From: Streptomyces fungicidicus
Lineage (GTDB): Bacteria > Actinomycetota > Actinomycetes > Streptomycetales > Streptomycetaceae
Reading direction: 5' to 3'
Assembly: GCF_003665435.1 (NCBI RefSeq)
Contig: NZ_CP023407.1
Coordinates: forward strand, 2,852,001-2,916,000
DNA: 64,000 nucleotides
This document shows, piece by piece, positions 45,546 through 53,474 of this stretch (positions are counted from its first letter, which is position 1; every line of letters starts with the position of its first letter). Made by a program: the position numbers and the translations under genes. The notes beneath the pieces are model-generated. The model made no database searches and had not been told where the DNA came from. It saw nothing but the letters and a program-made list of their open reading frames with translations.

Positions 45546-46262
45546 TCACCGGTACAGCGCGGCCCGCTCCACCAGCCCCCACGTCGTACTGGTAACCACA
45601 TACAGCGCCGCCGCCAACGGCATGACCGCCACGCTGACGAGCGTGAAGAACGACATGAACGGCATCACCTTCGTCACCGCCCCCAGCCCAGGAACCTGTT
45701 CCCCCTCGCCGACACCCGCCGTCGCGGACTGCGCAGCCATCATCCGCCGCGACAACCGGTACCCGAACCACGCGACGACGGCAACGACCGCGAACAACCC
45801 CACGTACACCACCCCGGCCCCGCCGAACACCCCGCCGTCCCCGAGCGCGTCCGCCCACCGCCCCCCGAGCGGCGCCGCGAACAGCTGATGGTCGAGGAGC
45901 CCGTTGGCCCGCCCGCCGATCTCCTCGCTGGAGAACAGGTGGTACATCAGGAAGAACGCCGGCACCTGCAGCAGACTCGGCAGGCACCCGGACAGCGGCG
46001 ACACCTTCTCCCGCGTGTGCAGCTCCAGCACGGCCCGCCGCAGCTTCTCGGGATCGCGCCCGTGCCTGCGCCGCAGCTCGGCGATGCGCGGCTGAAGCGC
46101 GGTCCGGGCCTTCTGCCCGCGTGCGGCGGCCCGCGACAGGGGGTGGACGAGGAGTCGTACGAACGCGGTGAACAGGACGATCGCGGCGGCCGCCGCGGAG
46201 ACGCCGAACAACGGCTGGAGCAGGTCGGCCAGGCGCTCGACCAGGCTGGCGAAAACGGTCAT
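45546..46262 (-). CDS. YidC/Oxa1-type membrane insertase paralogue
   Basis: A 238-residue membrane protein. TM1 is preceded by LLQPLFGVSAAAAAIVLFTA and followed by the basic region RAAARGQKARTALQPRIAEL, where the Arg sits in the hydrophilic groove. The motif SPLSGCLPSLLQVPAFFLMY is the family core, and TKVMPFMSFFTLVSVAVMPL follows. It lacks the long N- and C-terminal parts of the main YidC, which in Streptomyces lies near oriC, so it is an accessory insertase. The small membrane protein gene lies just upstream on the same strand. Confidence 0.88.
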   Translation of the reverse strand: MTVFASLVERLADLLQPLFGVSAAAAAIVLFTAFVRLLVHPLSRAAARGQKARTALQPRIAELRRRHGRDPEKLRRAVLELHTREKVSPLSGCLPSLLQVPAFFLMYHLFSSEEIGGRANGLLDHQLFAAPLGGRWADALGDGGVFGGAGVVYVGLFAVVAVVAWFGYRLSRRMMAAQSATAGVGEGEQVPGLGAVTKVMPFMSFFTLVSVAVMPLAAALYVVTSTTWGLVERAALYR

Positions 46263-46378
46263 GGGTGAGCCCTCCGGGGGTCTCGTCGTGCCGGAAGTCC
46301 CGGGAAGTCCGGGACGGACGTACGGATTGCGGCATGACGACCCGCAGCGGGGCGTGGTGAAGGTAAGGAAGCAGCGCC

Positions 46379-46687
46379 CTACGCGGCGGTCGCCGGAAGG
46401 GCGTGCCCGGGTGCCCGGGGTCTGGTGCGCCCCTTGGCGTCGGGGTCGCGCTGGGGCAGGAAGGCCGTACGCCGGTCACGGTCGCGTATGGCCGTACGCA
46501 CCCGGGTGGGCGCCACGGCGGGCGCGCTGCGCGCGAGGACGACCACGCAGGCGGCGAGCGCGGCACCGGCCGCGGCGGTCGCGACATCGGCCACGGAGAG
46601 GCCGCCGGCGACCGCCACCAGCACCAGGACGACCTGGACGAGGGGAAGCAGCACGGCGACGGACCGCATGGCCACCCGACCGCGCAT
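46379..46687 (-). CDS. Small membrane protein (DUF6412-like)
   Basis: A 102-residue protein with two hydrophobic segments (SVAVLLPLVQVVLVLVAVAG and the ATAAAGAALAACVVVLA region), then a basic C-terminal tail RDRDRRTAFLPQRDPDAKGR. The ATG at 46687 follows GGGGAGGGGCGGG. It precedes the YidC paralogue by about 116 bases on the same strand; small proteins of this type are regular partners of that gene in Streptomyces. They could be client or partner proteins. The family name is from memory. Confidence 0.7.
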   Translation of the reverse strand: MRGRVAMRSVAVLLPLVQVVLVLVAVAGGLSVADVATAAAGAALAACVVVLARSAPAVAPTRVRTAIRDRDRRTAFLPQRDPDAKGRTRPRAPGHALPATAA

Positions 46688-46838
46688 CGCCCGCCCCTCC
46701 CCTCGACACCCGCCCCGGATCCACCGGATCCCGATCGAGCGCGGGCCCGGCAGCACATCAACGTCCGGCACGTCCGGGATGGTTCCGGGAACCGGATGTT
46801 CACCCGTACGTGCCGGACACTGCCTCGGACTCCGTACG

Positions 46839-47810
46839 TCAGGCGCCGGACGAAGGGGAGGGCGACGCGGTGGGCGCGGGCCCGCCGGGCGGCAGGTCGC
46901 CGTCGTTGGTGGCTTCGGGATCGACGGCCATCGTGATGTGGCCGACGACGCCGCGCTCGATGTGCCGCTTGTCGTGGACGAGCCGGAGCAGACCGCCCTG
47001 GGTGCCGGTCCCCGGGTAGATGCCGTCCTCGTCGAGGGTGACCCGCCGCGCGGTGTTCGCCGAGTAGGGGGCGATGGTCTCGGTGGCCTCCACCGACTCC
47101 TCGGCAAAGTAGAACTGCCCGGTGTGGCAGGTGCGTCCGCCGGTGTAGCCCTCGGAGGTGCGGGTGCCGCCGGTGTGCACCTTGGTGTGGACGTGGACGG
47201 CCCGCCCGGCGTACCAGCCGGGGAAGACGGTCCGGAAGGTGACGAAGCCGTGGCGGTCGGTCATCTGGATGCCGCGCAGCCAGGTCAGGTCGTCGGTCGG
47301 GGTGGCGTGCCCGCCACCGCCGCCCGGGGGCGGGCCGGTCGGCGCGTCGGTGGGCGGGGTGCCGGGCGGTTCGGTGGGGGGCGTGCCGCCGCCCCCGTTG
47401 CCGTTGTCGGTGTAGCCGGAGTAGACGCCGGAGGCGTCGCAGTGCCAGATCTCGATGGCCGAGTGGCGGATGGGCTCGCAGGTCACGGCGTCGACCGCGC
47501 GCAGGACGAGGAGGAGGGGGATGCCGGTGCGGTCCTCGACGACGTTCGACCGGAAGAGTTCGTAGTCGAGGTAGTAGGGGCCCTCCATCTGCTCGGTGGT
47601 CAGCTCCATGCACGCGCTGAAGGCCAGGGCCGCGGCCTTGGCCTTCTCGACGGCGTCGGCGCCGGTGGAGGCGTCCCGGGCGAGGGCGTGCGCGGCTCCG
47701 AACCCGGTGAGGGCGAAGGCACCGGCCGCGCCGAGGCCGAGCATGCGGCGGCGGGGCAGGAGACGGGAGACGGCGGCGTTGTCGGGCTCCTCGTGGAGTG
47801 GTTTTGTCAT
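46839..47810 (-). CDS. Tat-exported intradiol ring-cleavage dioxygenase-like protein
   Basis: A 323-residue protein. A twin-arginine signal RRRMLGLGAAGAFALTG precedes the catalytic beta-sandwich: QMEGPYYLDYELFRS, IEIWHCDASGVYSGY (Tyr ligand), then WYAGRAVHVHTKV with the second Tyr and two His iron ligands. A Gly/Pro-rich insertion of about 35 residues (after SGYTDNGNG) sits between the two ligand pairs. A Ser/Pro tail ends the protein. Extracytoplasmic intradiol dioxygenases of Streptomyces act on catechol-like products of lignin breakdown. The ATG at 47810 is chosen; an ATG at 47846 has a better ribosome site. Confidence 0.85.
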   Translation of the reverse strand: MTKPLHEEPDNAAVSRLLPRRRMLGLGAAGAFALTGFGAAHALARDASTGADAVEKAKAAALAFSACMELTTEQMEGPYYLDYELFRSNVVEDRTGIPLLLVLRAVDAVTCEPIRHSAIEIWHCDASGVYSGYTDNGNGGGGTPPTEPPGTPPTDAPTGPPPGGGGGHATPTDDLTWLRGIQMTDRHGFVTFRTVFPGWYAGRAVHVHTKVHTGGTRTSEGYTGGRTCHTGQFYFAEESVEATETIAPYSANTARRVTLDEDGIYPGTGTQGGLLRLVHDKRHIERGVVGHITMAVDPEATNDGDLPPGGPAPTASPSPSSGA

Positions 47811-47953
47811 GCGCGCGACGCTATTGACGCTGCCTGTGAGGACCATATGAAGAACCCCACCCGATCACGCCAACTTCTGTCCGGTCACCCCCTGTCCACC
47901 GGACCGCCCCCACCACCCCACAGCTCCAGAGGCCGAAGCACCGCCCCGGAGCC

Positions 47954-48727
47954 TCAGCAGACCACCACGGGAACGGCGGTCACCGGCTCCACGACACCCC
48001 CGCCGGAACCAAGGACCCGCTGAAGGCGATAGCACTGCTCGACCACCGCCCCCTCACCACCCGAACCCCCGCCCAGGCCCGTGTCCCGGACGAGAACCAC
48101 AGCGACGACGTTCTCCCCCCGCCGGACGACGCTCCGAACGACGAAACGACTCTCGTCGTCCGCCCGGCCGACCGGATCGAGGACGCGCTGCAGACCCGCG
48201 CGCGTGAACCGGCCGTCCGCCTCCCATCCCTCCATGGCCGTGCGCACGAACCGCACGGAGCTCTCGATCTGCCGGCTCCCCCGACACGCCTCGATGTCCC
48301 GCTCGGTGACCTTCGAGGTCCACCCCGCGCCAGGACGGCGTACATAGGAGGAGACGAAGCAGCGCTGGACCATGTCCGGCCCACCGCCGAGCAGCTGCAT
48401 CTCCTCCGTGTACTCGGCGGACCGCAGCCCGACGGCGGTGAACACCCGCCGCTCCTCGTCGTACGAGATGACGGGAGTCCCGGTGTGCTCCCAGATCACG
48501 CCCGTCAGCACGTCCGCGCCGCCGTTGCCGCCCGCGGCGCTCTCGTCCAGCGCGCCGACGGTCCGGTCCGCAGCGGCCCGGGCCTGGCGCAGGAGCGAGT
48601 CGTGAGCCTCCTGCCGGCGCCGGTCGTTCTCGTGCCCGGCCTGCCAGACCGAGTACCAGAAGTACGCCAGCAGCACGGCGGGAATCATCAGCACTACCAG
48701 ACACCCGGTGGTCAACGCCTTGCGCAC
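47954..48727 (-). CDS. Membrane-anchored hypothetical protein
   Basis: A 257-residue protein not recognised. An N-terminal anchor (GCLVVLMIPAVLLAYFWYSV, about 9-28) is followed by a short helical charged region and an extracytoplasmic domain with single cysteines (QRCFVSS, EACRGS, EQCYRL, terminal VVC). GTG 48727 with GGGAG upstream is chosen over a longer frame from 48859. It stands alone; no operon partner is seen. Confidence 0.7.
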   Translation of the reverse strand: MRKALTTGCLVVLMIPAVLLAYFWYSVWQAGHENDRRRQEAHDSLLRQARAAADRTVGALDESAAGGNGGADVLTGVIWEHTGTPVISYDEERRVFTAVGLRSAEYTEEMQLLGGGPDMVQRCFVSSYVRRPGAGWTSKVTERDIEACRGSRQIESSVRFVRTAMEGWEADGRFTRAGLQRVLDPVGRADDESRFVVRSVVRRGENVVAVVLVRDTGLGGGSGGEGAVVEQCYRLQRVLGSGGGVVEPVTAVPVVVC

Positions 48728-48882
48728 GCTCCCGCCCCCTCGGTCGCTCGCCCGCACCGAAGCGTAGGCCCCGCCCGGCACCCCCGCCGCCCTCACCCCC
48801 CAGGCCCCCACCCCCGCGCCGGGGCGCCCCACAACCGGAGGCCGTCTCACCTTCGTCACCCACCGGCAGTACGGTGTCCCCC

Positions 48883-49893
48883 ATGCGCCCCGACACGCCT
48901 GCCGAAAACGTCGACCACACCGCCGAAGCCGCCCGCCTGGAGCGGACCGCCGATCTCTACCCCGAGGACGCGGAAGCCCTCCTCCTGCGGGCCGCCGCCC
49001 ACCGGGAACTCTCCGGCGACCGCCCCTCCGCGACCGCGCTCTACGACCGCCTGCTGACCTCCGCCCAGGAGCTGGACGACCCGTACCTGGTACGGGCGCT
49101 CAAGGCGTCCAACCTCTGGGAGTACGGCCACGAGGCGGAGGCCCGCGCGATCATCGACGGCATCCGCACGGCGTCCCCGCGCGACCCGGCCCCCTGGGTG
49201 ATCGTCGCGGAGTCCCTGGAGTCCCACGACGAGCTGGAGCAGGCGCACGAGACGTTCACGCAGGCGGTGCGTCTCCTGCTGGCCGACGGGACGGAGCCCC
49301 CGCGCGCCACCCACCCGCTCCTCTTCGGCCGCCACCGCGTGCGCCGGATGCTCGGCGCGGCGCACGACGAGTGGGACGCCCTGGCGGACACCGTCCACAC
49401 CCTCCCGATCACCCTGGACGAGCTCCACGACCCCAAGCGCGTGTGGTCCCTGGGCTCGGAGAACCCGGCGGAGCTGGAGGCGGAGATCATCCGCCTGCGC
49501 GCGGAACTGGGCGCGTACCGGGAGGCGTTGTCCCGCCCCTTCCCGGTGGCGGTGCTCCACTGGCCGGCCGGCGAACTGACGGAACTGCTGTCGGCGTACC
49601 CGACGCTGGCCGAGGAGTACCCCTCGCACGGGGACCACCTGAGCGCGATAGAGGGCGCCCTGCGCGAACTGGCCTCTTCCGGCACCCCCAACCTGGGCAT
49701 CGTCACGGGCACGGTCCCGTCGTACGAGGCCTTCGCCGCCTCGGAACTCGCGTCCCCGTCCGACGCGACCCTGCTCCCCCAGTACGCGACGACGCTGGCG
49801 GCCCGGGGCCGTGCCGTGGCCTGGCCCCCGGAGCGGTCGGCGGCCTGCTGGTGCGGCTCGGGACAGCCGTACGGGGAGTGCCACGGCGCCTGA
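48883..49893 (+). CDS. TPR-containing protein with C-terminal SEC-C zinc motif
   Basis: A 336-residue protein. N-terminal helical repeats (about 10-110, for example PEDAEALLLRAAAHREL) look like TPRs. The middle region is Leu/Glu-rich. The end CWCGSGQPYGECHGA is a SEC-C zinc-binding motif, as in the C-terminus of SecA, which binds SecB or ribosomes. A role in protein quality control or translation is possible, but unproven. Start ATG 48883 has no strong ribosome site. It is divergent from the minus-strand membrane protein. Confidence 0.82.
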   Translation: MRPDTPAENVDHTAEAARLERTADLYPEDAEALLLRAAAHRELSGDRPSATALYDRLLTSAQELDDPYLVRALKASNLWEYGHEAEARAIIDGIRTASPRDPAPWVIVAESLESHDELEQAHETFTQAVRLLLADGTEPPRATHPLLFGRHRVRRMLGAAHDEWDALADTVHTLPITLDELHDPKRVWSLGSENPAELEAEIIRLRAELGAYREALSRPFPVAVLHWPAGELTELLSAYPTLAEEYPSHGDHLSAIEGALRELASSGTPNLGIVTGTVPSYEAFAASELASPSDATLLPQYATTLAARGRAVAWPPERSAACWCGSGQPYGECHGA

Positions 49894-49918
49894 CGCTCCC
49901 CGGGCGTCAGCGCACGGG

Positions 49919-50755
49919 TCACGCCGTGGCCCGGTCGCCGACGGTCACCCGCCCGCCCGCGGCGCACCGCACCAGGCGCGCCCCGTGCCCACGGCGCTCC
50001 GCCTCCGCGAGGAAGTCCTCCAGCGGGGAACGGAAGACCGTGTAGTCGCTGTGGTGCACGGGCAGCGCCCGCCGCGGTCGCAGCAGGTCGAGCAGGTCGG
50101 CGCCCTGCCCGGCGTCCATGGTGACCACCAGGCCGCCCGGCAGGGTCGTACCCCCGAGGTGCAGGACCGCCAGGTGGATGTCCGGGTACCGCGCGGCGAT
50201 CTCGCGCAGCCCGTCGTACATCAGGGTGTCGCCGGAGAGGTAGAGGACCAGCCGGGTCTCCCCCGAGCCGTCGCCGAACTCCAGCAGGCTCCCCATCACG
50301 GGCGGCAGCAGGCCCCGCAGCGGGCCGGGCGCGTGGCGGCCCGGCAGCGAGGTGACGCGCACGGAGGAGTCCCCGCGCCGCAGCGTGCGGCTCTGCCAGG
50401 TGCGCAGGCCGGTGGCCCGGCGGAACCCGTACAGGCCCTTCAGCAGGCGGGCGGCGTGGTGGGTGGTGACAAAGGGCAGGCCCCGGTCCAGTCCGCGCCG
50501 GGCCACCCGGTCGAAGTGGTCGCCGTGCAGGTGCGAGAGCAGGACGGCGTCCAGGTCCTCGTGGGGCAGCTCCGCCACGTCCAGGACGGGCTCGGTCAGC
50601 CGGCGCGAGACCAGCCCGTAGCCGAGGTGGGCGTACTGCCCGCGGTGCAGGAAGTTCGGATCGGTCAGCAGCGTCAGCTCCCCGTAGCGGATCAGCAGGG
50701 TGGCGTTGCCGATGAAGAGGATCTCCGCGGTGCCCTCGGGCGGATGCTGCCGCAC
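49919..50755 (-). CDS. Metallo-beta-lactamase fold hydrolase (UlaG-like)
   Basis: A 278-residue cytoplasmic protein. The metal motif LLSHLHGDHFD is intact, followed by TTHHAARLL, the Asp strand LYLSGDTLMYDG and a late His in LPVHHSDYTVF. The order matches the UlaG/YtnP-like group of the superfamily, with roles ranging from lactonase to phosphodiesterase. Start GTG 50755 has GGGAG about 7 bases upstream. The substrate is unknown; it is a single gene. Confidence 0.9.
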   Translation of the reverse strand: MRQHPPEGTAEILFIGNATLLIRYGELTLLTDPNFLHRGQYAHLGYGLVSRRLTEPVLDVAELPHEDLDAVLLSHLHGDHFDRVARRGLDRGLPFVTTHHAARLLKGLYGFRRATGLRTWQSRTLRRGDSSVRVTSLPGRHAPGPLRGLLPPVMGSLLEFGDGSGETRLVLYLSGDTLMYDGLREIAARYPDIHLAVLHLGGTTLPGGLVVTMDAGQGADLLDLLRPRRALPVHHSDYTVFRSPLEDFLAEAERRGHGARLVRCAAGGRVTVGDRATA

Positions 50756-50909
50756 GGCCGGCTCCCTCCGTCGTTCGCGGGTTCCGTAACCCCCGAGTGA
50801 GCACCAGCGCCGGTTCCACACCCACGCGCCCCTCCGGAACTCCGTCCACCGGCTATCTCGCGTCCGGGGCGCGGGCTAGCATGCCCCGTCGACTCCGGGG
50901 GGAGGCCAG

Positions 50910-51368
50910 GTGGACCAGCCGTGGCTCACGATCACGCTCGTCATGGCGGCAGGGGCGCTGGCCCTGGGCATCGCGATCCTGCGCACGGCCCTGCCCCAGC
51001 GCCGCGCCCTCGGCCGCCTCGGCGTCCGGGGCGTCCGCACCCGCGGCGAGGTCGCCCGCGGCGCACGCCGCGAGGGCCAGACCGTCCACCCCCCGCAGGT
51101 CCGCTACCAGGCCCCACCGGTCGGCCGCCCCGACGCCCCACCCACCCAGACCTACCGCCGCACCCCCCTCAACCACGAGTCCCATCCCCTCCACGCCGGC
51201 ATCCCGGTCGTCCTCCGCTACGACCCGGCCGACCCGCGCAGGGTGGTGGTCGTCCACACGAAGGACGGCCGCCCGGGGATGGTGTCGTACTCGGCTACGG
51301 CGAACCTGACGTGGGGGATCTTCTTCGTGCTCTTCGGGGTGGCTGTGGGGGTGGGGGCGTTTCTGTAG
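50910..51368 (+). CDS. DUF3592-like small membrane protein
   Basis: A 152-residue protein with an N-terminal membrane helix (TITLVMAAGALALGIAIL) and a C-terminal one (GIFFVLFGVAVGVGAFL). A beta-rich loop between them includes GVRGVRTRGEVARGAR and IPVVLRYDPADPRRVVV. This two-helix DUF3592 layout is frequent in Streptomyces; function unknown. GTG 50910 follows GGGGGGAGG. It is the last typical high-GC gene before the island. Confidence 0.75.
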   Translation: MDQPWLTITLVMAAGALALGIAILRTALPQRRALGRLGVRGVRTRGEVARGARREGQTVHPPQVRYQAPPVGRPDAPPTQTYRRTPLNHESHPLHAGIPVVLRYDPADPRRVVVVHTKDGRPGMVSYSATANLTWGIFFVLFGVAVGVGAFL

Positions 51369-51517
51369 TACCCAAGGATCTTCGCCCGCACGGACAGCAT
51401 GATCCGCTTGCACTCCAGGCACTCGGCGTCGCGCCGACTCTCTTCCTCGCATGGTTGCCCGGGTGGAGGCGGCAAGCACCTCCATCCAGCAGCTCCTCCA
51501 GACACGCAAAGTATCTG

Positions 51518-51548
51518 ACTGCGTACGCGACGTACGCCGATACGCAGT
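51518..51548. promoter_or_regulatory. Inverted repeat upstream of the methyltransferase gene
   Basis: ACTGCGTA (51518-51525) and TACGCAGT (51541-51548) pair over 15 bases. This could be an operator controlling the methyltransferase. Confidence 0.45.
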
Positions 51549-51620
51549 TGGCCCCAGGAACCTTGCTGTTGCCGTGGGGACGCAAGCGGTCATGGCGCAG
51601 AATGCGAGACTCTTGGTACC

Positions 51621-51648
51621 GAGGAGCAGGTCCTGATCACTGCTCCTC
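51621..51648 (+). promoter_or_regulatory. 9-bp inverted repeat in the methyltransferase leader
   Basis: GAGGAGCAG and CTGCTCCTC are perfect arms, 31 bases before the ATG. As RNA it would hide nothing of the CAGGAGGAG ribosome site, so an operator or a weak attenuator is more likely. Confidence 0.5.
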
Positions 51649-51678
51649 CCTTGATGAAGACACCTCAGGAGGAGCGGT

Positions 51679-53028
51679 ATGCCCCGCAGCGGCCAGAAGC
51701 GACCGCGGTTCGCCTCGCCATTGACCTCGATCGAGATCTGTGCGGGTGCCGGGGGGCAAGCCGTCGGACTGCACAACGCCGGCTTCGACCACCGCGCCCT
51801 CGTCGAGTGGGACTCACACGCCGTGGCCACGCTGCGGGCCAACGTGGGCGACTGGCCCGGCTGGGATCAAGAGAAGGCCCATGACATCCACCCGATGGAT
51901 GTCAAGGATTTCCTGGCCTCCGATGTGCGGAAGAGCCTCAATCTGAAGCCTGGAGAGCTCGATCTGCTCGCCGGCGGGGTTCCGTGCCCGCCGTTCTCCC
52001 TGGCGGGTCACAGGCTTGGCCCCGACGACGAACGGGATCTCTTCCCCGCCGCACTCGACATCATCAAGGCACTCAGACCGAAAGCGGTAATGATCGAGAA
52101 CGTTCGGGGAATTCTCGAGCCCCCAGAGGTTTTCCTCGAATACAGAAATTCGATTCTCGACACCCTGCGTGACCTTGAATATCTGATTCCCGATGTCAAC
52201 CGAGATCTTTCCGCTAACGCCCAGGACGTAGAAATGCGGAAAGTTTGGCGGCGACTTGATGCACGAGACTTTGGAGTACCACAGCTTCGCCCCCGCGCTA
52301 TCCTAGTCGCTATCCACAAGGACGCGGTCACCTCGGACAGTCCTGGGTTCCAGTGGCCGACGAGAATCAAGGGAAGCGAAGTAACAGTATTCGAAAAACT
52401 CAAGGACAGCATGCTCGCGCGCTGTGAGGAGTTCTGGGACAGGAACCAGTACGGCAAACCGGCGGGTCCTGGAGAAGCAACCGGCGAGAGAGTCTTTCGG
52501 AACTGGGAGCGGAAGCTCACCGAAGCCAAGAAAACGGGCAAGACCGTGGCTCCCACGCTGGTGGGTGGCTCAAGGAAGCACGGTGGTGCCGACCTGGGTC
52601 CGACTCGAGCCAAGCGTGCTTGGGGAGAGCTGGGCATTGACGGCATGGGCATTGCCAACGATCCGGAAGACTGCGACCCCGAGCGCGACCTGTTCCGGCC
52701 GAACGGCCCCATGCTCACTGTCGCCCAGGCGGCAATCATCCAGGGATTCCCGGAGGACTGGAAGTTCCAGGGGCGGAAGACAGCCCGTTACCGTCAGGTC
52801 GGAAACGCGTTCCCCCCTCCGGTAGCAGAGGCCGTCGGACGGGCCATCGCCGCGGTCCTCCGCCCCGAGCAGCGCGAGATGCTCACAGAGGGCTACGAGA
52901 TGGAGCCGACGGGCGCGCCGCCCGCGGAGGAGATTCCGCAGCAGCTGGAAATCTCAGTCCCCGCGAGCCAGGCGAGCTTCACGCCGAGCCAGCACCGCCA
53001 AGGCGATTTTGTCAGCACAGGCGTCTGA
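51679..53028 (+). CDS. C5-cytosine DNA methyltransferase (Dcm type)
   Basis: A 449-residue enzyme. Motif I is EICAGAGGQAVG (19-30), motif IV GGVPCPPFSLAG holds the catalytic C103, motif VI is ENVRG (E140), motif VIII contains QLRPRAI and motif X is RYRQVGNAFPPPVA. The variable target-recognition region (about 230-330) is large. It methylates cytosine in an unknown DNA site. The ATG at 51679 follows CAGGAGGAG. Codon use is visibly less GC-rich than in neighbours. Its 3' end overlaps the convergent Vsr gene by 75 bases. Confidence 0.95.
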   Translation: MPRSGQKRPRFASPLTSIEICAGAGGQAVGLHNAGFDHRALVEWDSHAVATLRANVGDWPGWDQEKAHDIHPMDVKDFLASDVRKSLNLKPGELDLLAGGVPCPPFSLAGHRLGPDDERDLFPAALDIIKALRPKAVMIENVRGILEPPEVFLEYRNSILDTLRDLEYLIPDVNRDLSANAQDVEMRKVWRRLDARDFGVPQLRPRAILVAIHKDAVTSDSPGFQWPTRIKGSEVTVFEKLKDSMLARCEEFWDRNQYGKPAGPGEATGERVFRNWERKLTEAKKTGKTVAPTLVGGSRKHGGADLGPTRAKRAWGELGIDGMGIANDPEDCDPERDLFRPNGPMLTVAQAAIIQGFPEDWKFQGRKTARYRQVGNAFPPPVAEAVGRAIAAVLRPEQREMLTEGYEMEPTGAPPAEEIPQQLEISVPASQASFTPSQHRQGDFVSTGV

Positions 53029-53421
53029 CGGCTCGTGCTCCCAGAAGCGGAGCACGAGCCAGCCAGCTTCTCTCAGCTTCTCGTCGGTTTCACGATCTCG
53101 CCTGACATTGCCAAGGACTTTCTCTGACCAGTACCCGGAGTTCGTTTTCGGCGGCACATAGTGCTCAGGGCAACCGTGCCAGTAGCAGCCATCTATGAAC
53201 ACCGCCACCTTCGCCGGACGGAAGACCATGTCAGCCGTCCGGCGAAGGTCCGGCAGAGGGCGGGCTGCCACCCTGTACCGCAGCCCCGCGGCATGTACGA
53301 GACGCCGAATCGTAATCTCCGGCTTCGTGTCACGGCTGCGGATCGCCTGCATGTTGCGGCGACGGGCTGCGGACGAAGCCCAGGAACCCTCCGGGGCTTC
53401 CCATTCGGCATCTTGGGACAC
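52954..53421 (-). CDS. vsr: Very short patch repair (Vsr) endonuclease
   Basis: A 155-residue Vsr nuclease. Family hallmarks are NMQAIRSRDTKPE, the catalytic D64 (RTADMVFRPAKVAVFIDG), the zinc/active-site block CYWHGCPEHYV (C79, H82, C84) and GWLVLRFWEHE. Vsr nicks T:G mismatches that arise from deamination of 5-methylcytosine, which fits the partner methyltransferase; some homologues act as restriction nucleases. It is the last gene of a minus-strand operon with the helicase 54 bases upstream. The 75-base tail overlap with the methyltransferase is unusual. Confidence 0.95.
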   Translation of the reverse strand: MSQDAEWEAPEGSWASSAARRRNMQAIRSRDTKPEITIRRLVHAAGLRYRVAARPLPDLRRTADMVFRPAKVAVFIDGCYWHGCPEHYVPPKTNSGYWSEKVLGNVRRDRETDEKLREAGWLVLRFWEHEPSDACADKIALAVLARREARLARGD

Positions 53422-53474
53422 ACTGGAGAGCGTAGTCCGCTATGCCCGCAGCACGCGGCCCGGTCCTACCGGTC

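Larger units (their letters stand above)
51369..51678. other. Island boundary and methyltransferase promoter region
   Basis: 310 bases with no convincing gene. Two clear inverted repeats lie here: ACTGCGTA/TACGCAGT (51518-51548) and GAGGAGCAG/CTGCTCCTC (51621-51648). A minus-strand frame with ECLECKRIMLSVRAKILGY may be a remnant of a small zinc-ribbon gene. No direct att repeat was found. Confidence 0.5.

Noticed and set aside
51218..51505. Minus-strand frame with ECLECKRIMLSVRAKILGY as a real small gene
   Set aside because: It overlaps the DUF3592 gene, has no good start, and only about 25 residues look protein-like. At most it is a remnant.
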